Of a DNA stretch of 64,000 nt, positions 34,964-44,253 are shown piece after piece. The position numbers and the translations under genes were made by a program. The stretch is from positions 558,001 to 622,000 of the forward strand of contig CAWCTH010000003.1 of assembly GCA_963798445.1 (NCBI GenBank). Direction: 5' to 3'. A model generated the notes under the pieces. The model was not told where the DNA came from, ran no database searches, and worked only from the letters and a program-made list of their open reading frames with translations. Origin of the DNA: DASXAI01 sp963798445 (GTDB taxonomy: Bacteria > Actinomycetota > Acidimicrobiia > Acidimicrobiales > Ilumatobacteraceae). Position 1 is the first letter of the stretch, and each line of letters opens with the position of its first letter.

Positions 34964-36052
34964 ATGTCCGCCTCCGCTGACGACACCAGCAACGCCCTCC
35001 ACGAAGCCGATGTCGAGGGTGGCGACCAACGGGGTGTGGACGTCGGGCCGGTGAGCACGTGGCTCGCCGCCAACATCGACGGCGCCGTCGGTCCCTTCTC
35101 CTTCGAGCTCATCGCCGGTGGCCACTCCAACCTCACCTATGGCGTCACCGATGCCGCCGGTCATCGCTACGTGCTGCGCCGGCCGCCGCTCGGCCATGTG
35201 CTGCCCAGCGCCCACGACATGAGCCGTGAACACCGCATCATCAGCGCGCTCGCCGACACGCCGGTGCCCGTGGCGCCGGCCCTGGGTTTCACCGACGACC
35301 TCAGCGTGAACGGCGCTCCGTTCTACGTGATGGGCTTCGTCGACGGTGTGGTGGTCCGCGACCGCAAGACCGCCGAGAGCGCGCTCACGCCCGACGCCCG
35401 CCGGGCCGTGGCGCTGTCCCTGGTGGACACGATGGCCGCCATCCACGCCGTCGATCCGGCTGCGGTCGGCCTGGACGATCTCGGCCGCCACGAGAACTAC
35501 GTGTCCCGCCAATTGAAGCGGTGGTACGGGCAGTGGAACGTCTCCAAGACGCGCGACATCCCGGCTGTCGACCACGTCCACGACGTGCTGCAGCAGCACA
35601 TCCCCGAGCAAGGTCCCGCCACCATCGTCCACGGCGACTACCGCCTCGACAATTGCATGGTGGGGCCCGAAGGGGCCGTGCGCGCCGTGTTCGACTGGGA
35701 GATCTGCACGCTGGGCGACCCCCTCGCCGACGTGGGGATGCTGCAGGTGTACTGGACGGGTCCCAACGACGACGCCAGCGCGTGGCCGGGCCACACGACG
35801 GCGGCCCCGGGCTTCCCCGACCGGGCCGAGCTGCTGCAGCGCTACGCCGAGGTGTCGGGCCGCGATCTGTCGAACATCGACTTCTACGTCGCGTTCGCTT
35901 TGTGGAAGCTCGCCTGCATCCTGGAAGGCGTGTACGCCCGTTACGTCGGTGGCGCCCTCGGCGACCTCGACCCTGCCCAGTTCGACCACTTCCGCGTCCA
36001 AGTGGACGACGCCGCCGCCCTCGCCGCGCAGCGGGTCGAGAGGTTCACGTGA
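34964..36052 (+). CDS. Aminoglycoside-phosphotransferase-fold kinase (ACAD10/11-type)
   Basis: A 362-residue kinase-fold protein. Visible: SNLTYGVTDAAGHRYVLRRP (nucleotide loop and Lys/Arg), AFYVMGF-type hinge NGAPFYVMGFVDGVVV, the catalytic HGDYRLDN and metal site VFDWEICTLGDPLADVG. Proteins of this subgroup sit near acyl-CoA dehydrogenases and are proposed to phosphorylate 4-hydroxy acyl-CoAs. ATG 34964 was chosen over a much longer open frame that runs through the thioredoxin gene. Its stop overlaps the next start (GTGA). Confidence 0.88.
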   Translation: MSASADDTSNALHEADVEGGDQRGVDVGPVSTWLAANIDGAVGPFSFELIAGGHSNLTYGVTDAAGHRYVLRRPPLGHVLPSAHDMSREHRIISALADTPVPVAPALGFTDDLSVNGAPFYVMGFVDGVVVRDRKTAESALTPDARRAVALSLVDTMAAIHAVDPAAVGLDDLGRHENYVSRQLKRWYGQWNVSKTRDIPAVDHVHDVLQQHIPEQGPATIVHGDYRLDNCMVGPEGAVRAVFDWEICTLGDPLADVGMLQVYWTGPNDDASAWPGHTTAAPGFPDRAELLQRYAEVSGRDLSNIDFYVAFALWKLACILEGVYARYVGGALGDLDPAQFDHFRVQVDDAAALAAQRVERFT

Positions 36053-36927
36053 CCGGCGCTTACGAGCTCCACGAGGAGCCCATCCTCGACAAGCCGGTGC
36101 TCGTCACGATGCTGCTCGGCTGGATCGACGCCGGAGCCGCCGGCGCGTCGGCCATGTCGATCCTGGAGAACGAACTGGCGGCCCGGCCGGTGGCCACCTT
36201 CGACGCCGACACCTTCATCGACTACCGCGCCCGCCGGCCCACCTTGCACCTACGGGACGGAGTGAACACCGAGTTGGTGTGGCCCGAAACCCGTTTGCTG
36301 GCGGGACGGGACGCCAACGGCCATGACGTGCTGTTGCTCAGCGGCCACGAGCCCGACGCCAACTGGAAGCGATTCGCCGACGTCGCCTCGCAGCTCGCCC
36401 TCGACCTCGGCGCCCGCATGATGGTGGGCCTGGGCGCCTATCCCTTCGCCACGCCCCACAGCCGGCCGTCGCGGCTGTCGATGACCGCCGGCAGCACCGA
36501 AGTGGCGGAGTCCCTGCCGTACCTGCGCAACTCCGTGGACGTGCCCGCCGGCATCGAGGCGGTGCTGGAGCGCCGCCTCACCGAGGCCGGCGTGCCGGCC
36601 GTGGGCCTCTGGGCGCAGGTGCCGCACTACGTCTCCAACGTGCCGTACCCGGCGGCCAGCGTGGCGCTCCTCGACGGCCTGCAGGACGTGGCCGGCGTGG
36701 TCGTGAGCGCCGTCTCGGTCCGCAACGAAGCGGTGGCCCACCGAGCGCGCCTCGACGAGTTGGTGGCGGCGTCCACCGACCACATGACCATGGTGCGCCA
36801 GCTCGAAGCGGCCTACGACGCCGAGGCGGCAGAGATGCCGTCGACGGGCGAGCCGTTCGGTCCACTGCCCTCCGGCGACGAGTTGGCGGCCGAGCTGGAG
36901 CGCTACCTGCGCGACCAAGGGCCGTAG
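36049..36927 (+). CDS. PAC2 family (proteasome assembly chaperone-like) protein
   Basis: A 292-residue protein with the PAC2 pattern: PVLVTMLLGWIDAGAAGASA, FIDYRARRPTLHLRDGVNTE, DVLLLSGHEPDANWKRFADV, MMVGLGAYPFATPHSRPSRL, VPHYVSNVPYPAASVALLDG. Actinobacterial PAC2 proteins are common but their role with the proteasome is unproven. GTG 36049 overlaps the kinase stop by four bases, so the two are coupled. The C-terminus (LEAAYDAEAAE to LERYLRDQGP) is helical. Confidence 0.9.
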   Translation: MTGAYELHEEPILDKPVLVTMLLGWIDAGAAGASAMSILENELAARPVATFDADTFIDYRARRPTLHLRDGVNTELVWPETRLLAGRDANGHDVLLLSGHEPDANWKRFADVASQLALDLGARMMVGLGAYPFATPHSRPSRLSMTAGSTEVAESLPYLRNSVDVPAGIEAVLERRLTEAGVPAVGLWAQVPHYVSNVPYPAASVALLDGLQDVAGVVVSAVSVRNEAVAHRARLDELVAASTDHMTMVRQLEAAYDAEAAEMPSTGEPFGPLPSGDELAAELERYLRDQGP

Positions 36928-36991
36928 GCGCCCCGCTCGCGCCGCCGCCGAAATGGGCGTCGCACCCTTCGCGGGCGCTACGGTCCCGCCC

Positions 36992-38002
36992 ATGAAGGTT
37001 GACGGAGGCATCGGATTCGACCTGTCCAAAGCGGCGTCAGACGCCAAGGAGCGCGAGGAGGCGGGCTACTCGGGCATCTGGACGGCGGAGACCAGTCACG
37101 ACCCGTTCTTCCCGTTGCTGCTCGCCGCCCAGGCCACCGAAGAGGTAGAGCTGGGCACGTCGATCGCCGTGGCCTTCGCCCGCAACCCGATGTTGCTGGC
37201 GAACATCGGCTACGACCTCCAGCAGTACTCCAAGGGCCGGTTCATCCTTGGACTCGGCAGCCAGATCAAGCCGCACATCACCAAGCGGTTCTCGATGCCG
37301 TGGAGCCATCCGGCGCCCCGCATGCGAGAGCTCATCCTGGCCACCCGCGCCATCTGGGACTGCTGGAACGAGGGCACGAAGCTCGACTTCCGGGGCGACT
37401 TCTACACGCACACGCTCATGACGCCGTTCTTCAACCCGGGCCCGAACCCCTACGGCGTGCCGAAGATCTTCCTCGCCGGCGTGGGCGAGCTGATGACCGA
37501 GGTCGCCGGTGAGGTGGCCGACGGTTTCCTGTGCCACGGCTTCACCACCGAGAAGTACCTGCGCGAGGTCACGATCCCGGCGCTCGAGCGGGGACGGGCC
37601 AAGGTCGGCAAGACGCTCGAGGGCTTCGAGATCATGGGCCCGAGCTTCGTGGTCACCGGCAACACCGACGAGGAGCTCACGACCGCGACGCAGGGCACCA
37701 AGCAGCAGATCGCCTTCTACGGCTCCACGCCGGCGTACAAGCCGGTGCTCGACGCCCACGGCTGGGGCGGCCTGCAGGAGGAGCTGAACGCGCTCTCGAA
37801 GCAGGGCAAGTGGGTGGAGATGGGCGACCTCATCGACGACGAGATCCTCAACACCTTCGCCGTCGTGGGCGAGCCGGAGCGCATCGCGCCGGAGCTGTCG
37901 ACCCGCTACGGCGACGTCATCCAGCGGATCAGCTTCTACGCCCCGTACCGCTCCGACCCGGAGCGGTGGCAGGGCGTCCTGGCTGCGCTGCGTGCCGCAT
38001 AG
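36992..38002 (+). CDS. LLM-class F420-dependent oxidoreductase
   Basis: A 336-residue luciferase-like monooxygenase-fold protein, of a group that mostly uses coenzyme F420 in actinobacteria. Features: MKVDGGIGFDLSKAASDAKE, YSGIWTAETSHDPFFPLLLA, RFILGLGSQIKPHITKRFSM and YGVPKIFLAGVGELMTEVAG. The protein lacks a signal peptide. ATG 36992 is preferred to 36953 because the family starts with the (b)-strand MKVDGGIGF. The substrate is unknown; 64 bases after the PAC2 gene on the same strand. Confidence 0.92.
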   Translation: MKVDGGIGFDLSKAASDAKEREEAGYSGIWTAETSHDPFFPLLLAAQATEEVELGTSIAVAFARNPMLLANIGYDLQQYSKGRFILGLGSQIKPHITKRFSMPWSHPAPRMRELILATRAIWDCWNEGTKLDFRGDFYTHTLMTPFFNPGPNPYGVPKIFLAGVGELMTEVAGEVADGFLCHGFTTEKYLREVTIPALERGRAKVGKTLEGFEIMGPSFVVTGNTDEELTTATQGTKQQIAFYGSTPAYKPVLDAHGWGGLQEELNALSKQGKWVEMGDLIDDEILNTFAVVGEPERIAPELSTRYGDVIQRISFYAPYRSDPERWQGVLAALRAA

Positions 38003-38014
38003 GACCTGCTGCCG

Positions 38015-38827
38015 TCAACGTAGGCGGCGGCGAGTCGGGTGCATCGAGGCCTCGACGCGATCGAGCCGCGCCCGCATCTCGGTGGCGAGACGATCGTTGT
38101 CGTCCAGCAGGGCGCGCATGGCGTCGACTTCGGATTGCGCTGACTCGCGCCGGCGCGCCCGCGGGGCCAGGAACACGTTGGCCACGAAGGCGGTGAAGAC
38201 GCCGAACAGGGCGAGACCCATGGTCATGAGCAGTGCGCCGACGATGCGTCCGCCGTTGCTCACCGGGTAGCGATCGCCGTAGCCGACCGTCGTCATGGTC
38301 ACCCATGCCCACCACAGGGCGTCGCTGACCGACGTGATGTTGGCGCCGGGCTTGTCGCTCTCGATGGAAAGCGCCGCCATCGCCGAGAACTGCACCGTGA
38401 CGATGACGAGGAAGACCACGAGTAGGAGCGAGGCCTCGGCCCGCCCCGCGCTGATCTCCCGCACCATGCGGCGGCCGCCCTTGCGCCGCAGTTCCTGCAC
38501 GAGACGGACCGTGCGCACGACCCGGAAGAGCCGCAACCCCGGTACCGGCAGGCTGCCGAACAGGTCGAGCCAGCCGAGGCGGCGGAAGAAGTAGTCGCGG
38601 CGCGGGTGAGAGCGCACGAGGCGCTGGACGAAGTCGCCGAGGAGGACGAAGCAGATGATCAGCTCGGTCACGAGGATGATGCCCTTGTCGCCGTTCTCGA
38701 TCGGCAACGCCAGCAGCACGATGTTCAACAACGAGAGCAAGGACACCGCGACGACGAAGATCTCATAGGGGCTGCCCGTCACCGGCTCTTGGCCGCCGTC
38801 AGGCGGTTGGTCGGGGGCGGGATCCAC
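38015..38827 (-). CDS. Voltage-gated-type potassium channel
   Basis: A 270-residue channel subunit with six helices. S4-like charges are in GLRLFRVVRTVRLVQELRRK. The pore helix and selectivity filter read ALWWAWVTMTTVGYGDRYPV (TVGYGD). The C-terminus (ARRRESAQSEVDAMRALLDD, RLATEMRARLDRVEASMH) is a coiled coil, likely for tetramer assembly. It should set membrane potential through K+ flux. ATG 38827. Tail to tail with the LLM gene. Confidence 0.93.
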   Translation of the reverse strand: MDPAPDQPPDGGQEPVTGSPYEIFVVAVSLLSLLNIVLLALPIENGDKGIILVTELIICFVLLGDFVQRLVRSHPRRDYFFRRLGWLDLFGSLPVPGLRLFRVVRTVRLVQELRRKGGRRMVREISAGRAEASLLLVVFLVIVTVQFSAMAALSIESDKPGANITSVSDALWWAWVTMTTVGYGDRYPVSNGGRIVGALLMTMGLALFGVFTAFVANVFLAPRARRRESAQSEVDAMRALLDDNDRLATEMRARLDRVEASMHPTRRRLR

Positions 38828-38874
38828 AACCGCCGATGTTCCCAGACGCCGTCACCCGAGCGGCGGATGCGGGG

Positions 38875-40542
38875 CTACGTAACGACGAGCAGCTCGTCGT
38901 TGAGGTAGCGCTCCCGGCACAGCGCCCGCTGCAGCTTGCCGCTGCTCGTCTTCGGCAGCGTGCCCGCCTGCACCAGCATGACCTCGCGCGCGGGTAGACC
39001 GACGGCCTCGATCACGCGCTCGTGCACGGCCCGCTCCAGCGCCGCCAGGTCACCGCCACGGGACTCGGCCACGACCACGACCGATTCCTTGCCTTTGTAG
39101 CCTTCGACACCGAAGGCGATCACGTTGCCGGCCCGCACGCCCTCGACGGTGCCCACGGCGCGCTCGATGTCTTCCGGGAACACGTTGCGACCGCCGATGA
39201 TGATGACGTCCTTGATACGCCCGCACAGCACCAGCTCGCCGTCGAGGAGGTAACCGAGGTCGCCGGTGTGCAGCCAGCCGTCACGCAGCAGGTCGGCGGT
39301 GGCATCGGGGCGCTTGTAGTAGCCCGGCGTGACCGAGGTGCCACGGATGAGCAGCTCCCCCACCTGGCGGTCCGACAGCACCTCGCCGGTGTGGGGATCG
39401 GCGATGCGGATCTCGAGTCCGGGCACGGCCTTGCCGAGGAGGGGGAGGCGCCGGGTGCTGTCAAGGCCCGGGTCGGCGGGCTCGGCGAAGCGCTTCTCTT
39501 CCAGCACCACCCGGTCGACGGCGTCGCAGCGCATGCCCCGCAGCGGTTCCGGGAAGGTGCCGGCAATGGCGACCTCGGCCATGCCGAACGCGCAGAACAC
39601 CGCGCCCGGACGGAACCCGAACGGTTCGGCCGCCGCTGTGAACGCGTCGACGGCGTCGGGGTCGATGGGCTCGGCCCCGTTGAGGGCGATGCGCAAGCTC
39701 GACAGGTCGATGTTGCCGGCGCGCCGCAGCGCGCGGGCGGCCAGCACCCACGAGAAGTTCGGGCCTGCGGTGGCCGTGCCGCGATACGTCGAGATCCACT
39801 CCAGCCAGTGGCCGGGATGGGCGAGGAAGTCCTGCGGCGCCGCCTGCACCAGGTCGAGGCCGAAGCACATCGACGTGGTCAGCAGCCCGACCAGGCCCAT
39901 GTCGTGGTAGAGCGGCAGCCACGACACCATCACGTCGGTGTCCTGCTCCATCTTGGCCGCGGTGGTGAGAGCGTCGAGGTTGGACCCGAGCACCCGGTCG
40001 GGGATCATCACGCCCTTGGGCTCGCTGGTGGATCCGCTGGTGTACTGGAGCACCACCAGGCGGTCGGGGTCAGGCGCGGGCAGCTCCAGCGCCGCCGCGC
40101 CAGGGTTCCCCGGACCGGGCTGCACCGCGCCGAGCGAGGCCAGTGGCGGGTCGCCGGCCACCGGTTCGTAGAACGGCGCCAGCTGGTCGTCGATCAGCAG
40201 GAGCTTGGCGTCGCCGTGGCGGATGCGGGCACGCGTCGAGTTGACGAACTCCTCGATGGAACCCATCCGCATCGGCAGCGGTAGCACCATCGACGCCGCG
40301 CCGGCCAGCCAGCAGCCCTGGATGGACGTCACCAGGGCCCGACTGGTCGGCCCGAGGATGGCGACGTGATCGCCCGGCGCGACGCCTCGGGCCTGGAGGG
40401 CGGCAGCCACCGCCGAGGCCTCCTCGTGCAACTGGGCCCACGGCAGGGTGACCCGCTCCGGCCCGTTGATGAACGTGACCTTCGCGCCGGTCCGTTCGGC
40501 GGCGCGCTGGAGGCGAGTCGTTATGGGAAGGGGCAGCAGCAC
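38875..40542 (-). CDS. Fatty-acyl-AMP ligase (FAAL)/acyl-CoA synthetase
   Basis: A 555-residue ANL enzyme. The P-loop reads LQYTSGSTSEPKGVMIPDRV, followed by VSWLPLYHDMGLVGLLTTSM, typical of FAALs, and NFSWVLAARALRR, CAFGMAEVAIAGTFPEP, LHTGDLGYLLDGELVLCGRI, and the end KTSSGKLQRALCRERYLN with the catalytic lysine. FAALs adenylate long fatty acids and usually pass them to polyketide synthases or other carriers. No carrier gene is next to it, so CoA ligation is also possible. ATG 40542, divergent from leuS with 64 bases between. Confidence 0.9.
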   Translation of the reverse strand: MLLPLPITTRLQRAAERTGAKVTFINGPERVTLPWAQLHEEASAVAAALQARGVAPGDHVAILGPTSRALVTSIQGCWLAGAASMVLPLPMRMGSIEEFVNSTRARIRHGDAKLLLIDDQLAPFYEPVAGDPPLASLGAVQPGPGNPGAAALELPAPDPDRLVVLQYTSGSTSEPKGVMIPDRVLGSNLDALTTAAKMEQDTDVMVSWLPLYHDMGLVGLLTTSMCFGLDLVQAAPQDFLAHPGHWLEWISTYRGTATAGPNFSWVLAARALRRAGNIDLSSLRIALNGAEPIDPDAVDAFTAAAEPFGFRPGAVFCAFGMAEVAIAGTFPEPLRGMRCDAVDRVVLEEKRFAEPADPGLDSTRRLPLLGKAVPGLEIRIADPHTGEVLSDRQVGELLIRGTSVTPGYYKRPDATADLLRDGWLHTGDLGYLLDGELVLCGRIKDVIIIGGRNVFPEDIERAVGTVEGVRAGNVIAFGVEGYKGKESVVVVAESRGGDLAALERAVHERVIEAVGLPAREVMLVQAGTLPKTSSGKLQRALCRERYLNDELLVVT

Positions 40543-40606
40543 CAGTGGAACCTAGGGTCGGTAGTGGTGGGTACGACCAGTCAACCAGAAAGTAGGTTTC
40601 ACAGTC

Positions 40607-43444
40607 ATGCCTGGTAGCGAGTCGTCGCAGCCTGGGGCCGACGCGCCCAAGCACCGCTACTCGGCGGTCCTGGCCGGCGAGCTGGAAGCTCGGTGGCAGG
40701 ACCGGTGGGACGAGGAGCACACGTTCGAGGCCCCCAACCCGGCCGGGCCCCTCGGCGAGCCCCAGAAGGTGGCGGGCCGCCCGAAGCTGTTCATCATGGA
40801 CATGTTCCCGTACCCGTCCGGGGCGGGGCTCCACGTCGGCCATCCGCTCGGGTTCATCGCCACCGACGTCTTCGGCCGGTACAAGCGCATGACCGGCTAC
40901 AACGTCCTGCACACGATGGGCTTCGACGCCTTCGGCCTCCCCGCCGAACAGCACGCCGTCCAGACGGGCATCCACCCCCGGGTGAACACCGAGCAGAACA
41001 TCGCCAACTACCGCCGCCAGCTGCGGCGGCTCGGGCTGGCCCACGACCAGCGCCGGGGCATCTCCACCACCGACGTGGGCTACTACCGCTGGACGCAGTG
41101 GATCTTCCTGCAGATCTTCAACTCCTGGTACGACACCGACGCCGACCGCGCCCGACCCATCGCCGAGCTGGTCGAGGAGCTGGAGCGAGGCGGTCGCCCC
41201 ACGCCCGACGGGCGGCCGTGGGCGTCGCTCGACGCGCTGGAGCGGCGCCGAGTGGTCGACGGCCACCGCCTCGCCTACCTGGCCGAGGCGCCGGTCAACT
41301 GGTGTCCCGGCCTGGGCACGGTGCTGGCCAACGAGGAGGTCACGCCCGACGGGCGCAGTGAGATCGGCAACTACCCGGTCTTCAAGCGCACCTTGCCGCA
41401 GTGGATGATGCGGATCACGGCCTACGCCGACCGCCTCATCGCCGACCTCGACCGGCTGGACTGGCCCGAGTCCATCAAGATCATGCAGCGCAACTGGATC
41501 GGTCGGTCCGAGGGCGCCGCCATCGACTTCCCGGTCGAGGGTGCGGCCGAGCGCATCCGGGTCTTCACGACGCGCCCGGACACGCTGTTCGGCGCTACGT
41601 ACATGGTGCTGGCGCCCGAACATCCGCTGGTCGACGCGCTCACGCCGCCGAGCTGGCCCGCCGGCGACGTGCCCGCCACGTGGACCGGCGGCCACGCCAC
41701 GCCCCGGGAGGCGGTCACCGCCTACCGCCGCCAGGTCGGCTCGGCCAGCGATCTCGAGCGCCAGGTCGAGAGCCGGGCCAAGACGGGCACGTTCATCGGC
41801 GTCTACTGCGTCAACCCGGTGACGGCTGAGCGCATCCCGGTGTTCATCGCCGACTACGTGCTGATGGGCTACGGCACCGGTGCCATCATGGCCGTGCCCG
41901 GCCAGGACCAGCGCGACTGGGACTTCGCCGAGGCCTTCGGGCTCCCCATCGTGCGCACGGTGCAGCCGAGCGAGGGCTTCGACGGCAAGGCCTTCACCGG
42001 CGACGGCCCCGCCATCAACAGCGGCTTCCTCGACGGCCTGGACGTCGTGTCGGCCAAGCGGGTCATCATCGAATGGCTGGCGGCCAACGGGTTCGGTGAG
42101 GGCACGGTCACCTACAAGCTGCGCGACTGGCTGTTCTCCCGCCAGCGGTACTGGGGTGAGCCGTTCCCCATCGTCTACGACGAGACCGGGCTGCCGATCG
42201 CCCTGCCGGACTCGTTGCTGCCGGTGGAGCTACCCGAGGTCGACGACTACTCGCCCCGCAGCTTCGCCCCCGACGACGAGACCTCCATGCCGGTGCCGCC
42301 GCTGGCGCGCGCCGACGAGTGGCTGAGCGCCGAGCTGGACCTGGGCGACGGCCCGAAGTGGTACGTGCGTGAGGCCAACGTGATGCCGCAGTGGGCCGGG
42401 TCGTGCTGGTACGAGTTGCGCTACCTCGATCCCACGAACGAGGACCGCTTCGTCGATCCGGCGGTGGAGCGCTACTGGATGGGGCCGTCGGGCGCGGGCG
42501 ACGTCGGCGGCGTCGACCTGTACGTCGGCGGCGTCGAGCATGCGGTGCTGCACCTGCTCTACTCCCGCTTCTGGCACAAGGTGCTGCACGACCTCGGCTG
42601 GGTGTCGTCCGAGGAGCCCTTCCACCGGCTGGTGAACCAGGGCTACATCCAGGCCTACGCCTACACCGACAACCGGGGCATGTACGTGCCGGCGGAAGAG
42701 GTCAGCCAGCGCGACGGCGGCTACCAGTGGAACGGCGAACCGGTCAACCGCGAGTTCGGCAAGATGGGCAAGAGCCTGAAGAACTCGGTCACGCCCGACG
42801 ACCTGTACGACCTCTACGGCGCCGACACGATGCGCCTCTACGAGATGTCGATGGGGCCGCTGGAGCAGTCGCGCCCGTGGGAGACCCGCGCCGTCGTGGG
42901 CATGTACCGGTTCCTGCAGCGGGTCTGGCGCAACCTGGTCGACGAGGACTCGGGCGAGATCACGGTGAGCGACGGCCACGCCGACGACGAGACCCGGAGA
43001 CTGCTGCACCGCACCATCGCGGCCGTGCGCGCCGACATGGACGGGCTGCGGTTCAACACGGCCATCGCCCGGCTGATCGAACTGAACAACCACCTGGTGG
43101 GCCGCGTCGTGGCGCGGGAGGTGGCCGAGCCGATGGTGCTGATGCTGGCCCCGCTCACCCCTCACGTGGCCGAAGAGCTGTGGATGCTGCTGGGCCACGA
43201 TCGATCCCTCACCTTCGAGGCGTTCCCCGAGGCCGACCCGGCGTTGCTGGTCGACGACAGCCTCGAGTACCCGGTGCAGGTGAACGGCAAGGTCCGCGCC
43301 CACGTCGTGGTGGCGACGGGAGCCGATGCGGCCACCGTGGAGGCGGCCGCCATGGCCGACCCCAAGGTGGTGGCCGCCCTCGGTGACCGGACACCGAAGC
43401 GGGTCGTCGTGGTGCCCGGCCGGCTCGTCAACGTCGTGCTGTAA
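40607..43444 (+). CDS. leuS: Leucyl-tRNA synthetase
   Basis: A 945-residue class I synthetase. Motifs: MFPYPSGAGLHVGHPLGFIA (HIGH-type), the editing domain with RPDTLFGATYMVLAPEHPLV, DWLFSRQRYWGEPFPIVYDE, GVEHAVLHLLYSRFWHKVLH, and GKMGKSLKNSV (KMSKS-type). The C-terminal anticodon domain ends GRLVNVVL. ATG 40607. It is terminated by repeat A3 five bases after its stop. Confidence 0.98.
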   Translation: MPGSESSQPGADAPKHRYSAVLAGELEARWQDRWDEEHTFEAPNPAGPLGEPQKVAGRPKLFIMDMFPYPSGAGLHVGHPLGFIATDVFGRYKRMTGYNVLHTMGFDAFGLPAEQHAVQTGIHPRVNTEQNIANYRRQLRRLGLAHDQRRGISTTDVGYYRWTQWIFLQIFNSWYDTDADRARPIAELVEELERGGRPTPDGRPWASLDALERRRVVDGHRLAYLAEAPVNWCPGLGTVLANEEVTPDGRSEIGNYPVFKRTLPQWMMRITAYADRLIADLDRLDWPESIKIMQRNWIGRSEGAAIDFPVEGAAERIRVFTTRPDTLFGATYMVLAPEHPLVDALTPPSWPAGDVPATWTGGHATPREAVTAYRRQVGSASDLERQVESRAKTGTFIGVYCVNPVTAERIPVFIADYVLMGYGTGAIMAVPGQDQRDWDFAEAFGLPIVRTVQPSEGFDGKAFTGDGPAINSGFLDGLDVVSAKRVIIEWLAANGFGEGTVTYKLRDWLFSRQRYWGEPFPIVYDETGLPIALPDSLLPVELPEVDDYSPRSFAPDDETSMPVPPLARADEWLSAELDLGDGPKWYVREANVMPQWAGSCWYELRYLDPTNEDRFVDPAVERYWMGPSGAGDVGGVDLYVGGVEHAVLHLLYSRFWHKVLHDLGWVSSEEPFHRLVNQGYIQAYAYTDNRGMYVPAEEVSQRDGGYQWNGEPVNREFGKMGKSLKNSVTPDDLYDLYGADTMRLYEMSMGPLEQSRPWETRAVVGMYRFLQRVWRNLVDEDSGEITVSDGHADDETRRLLHRTIAAVRADMDGLRFNTAIARLIELNNHLVGRVVAREVAEPMVLMLAPLTPHVAEELWMLLGHDRSLTFEAFPEADPALLVDDSLEYPVQVNGKVRAHVVVATGADAATVEAAAMADPKVVAALGDRTPKRVVVVPGRLVNVVL

Positions 43445-43448
43445 CCGC

Positions 43449-43492
43449 AACTGGGGAGTCTCCCGCGCATGTCGCGCGGAGGCTCCCCAGTT
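43449..43492. repeat. Palindromic repeat family A, copy 3 (between convergent genes)
   Basis: AACTGGGGAGTCTCCCGCGC (43449-43468) pairs with GCGCGGAGGCTCCCCAGTT (43474-43492); arms are the same as in copies at 817 and 20157. It lies between the convergent leuS and LysE-type genes, where it could end both transcripts. Confidence 0.87.
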
Positions 43493-43506
43493 CGCCGATC
43501 GGGCGT

Positions 43507-44126
43507 TCAGTCCTTCTTACCGGTGACGGCGAGGCCCAGGCCGAGGCCGATCATCACGACGCCACTGGTCCCGCCGATGGCGGCCAGCCGGCGGGGCGAC
43601 CGGCCCAGCCAGACGCGGGCACTGCCCGCAGCCAGCCCCCACATCCCGTCGGATACCAGGGCGATGGCCACGAAGATGAGGCCGAGGGTCAGCATCTGCA
43701 GCGCCGGATGGCCCAGGGAGTGGTCGACGAACTGCGGCAGGCGTCCCACGCTGCGGGGCTCGACAGCGGCGTCGATCACGTGGGCCAGCCGGTGGCGGTG
43801 GCGGATCGCCCGGACGCTCAGCACCACCAGGTAGGCGGCGCCGACCAACTTGATGACGGTGAACACGGCCCCCGAGCGCTCGACCACGGCCCCGGCCCCC
43901 AGCACCACGAAGACGATCTGCACGTAGACCCCGGCGGCATTGCCCACCACGGTGGCCAGCGCGGCGCGCCTACCGAGGGCCATGCCCCGACCGATCACGA
44001 ACAGCACGCAGGGGCCGGGCACCACGATGAGGGCGAAGGCGGCGGCGGCGAAGGCCAGGCGTCGATCGGGAGCAGCCCGGTGACGGCAACGACCCCGGAC
44101 GGCGCCCCAGGGGGATGTCCGGGCAC
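43507..44126 (-). CDS. LysE-family exporter, probable frameshift near the start
   Basis: A membrane exporter of the LysE/RhtB type (amino acids or related solutes). Seen: VVPGPCVLFVIGRGMALGRR, AALATVVGNAAGVYVQIVFV, VFTVIKLVGAAYLVVLSVRA, QMLTLGLIFVAIALVSDGMW and IGLGLGLAVTGKKD, about five to six helices. Upstream, LAFAAAAFALI runs in frame but the expected start lies in another frame (VTGLLPID, from GTG 44126), so one base seems missing near 44058. Without repair the open part is only from about 44025. Confidence 0.75.
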
Positions 44127-44253
44127 CACATAGACGACTCAGCGTGTCGATGTGATGACAAACAGTGACGAAACGGCGCGAACCCCGTCATTCCTCCGTA
44201 CCTCTTACGTCAGGCTCATGTACGGACAAACCCGTCCGATGAGTGGGAGAGGC

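Noticed and set aside
44130..44253. ECF-type autoregulated promoter upstream of the tethered sigma factor
   Set aside because: AAC-like and CGTC-like motifs are present (GCGAACC, TTACGTCAG) but their spacing does not fit the usual 16-17 bases.
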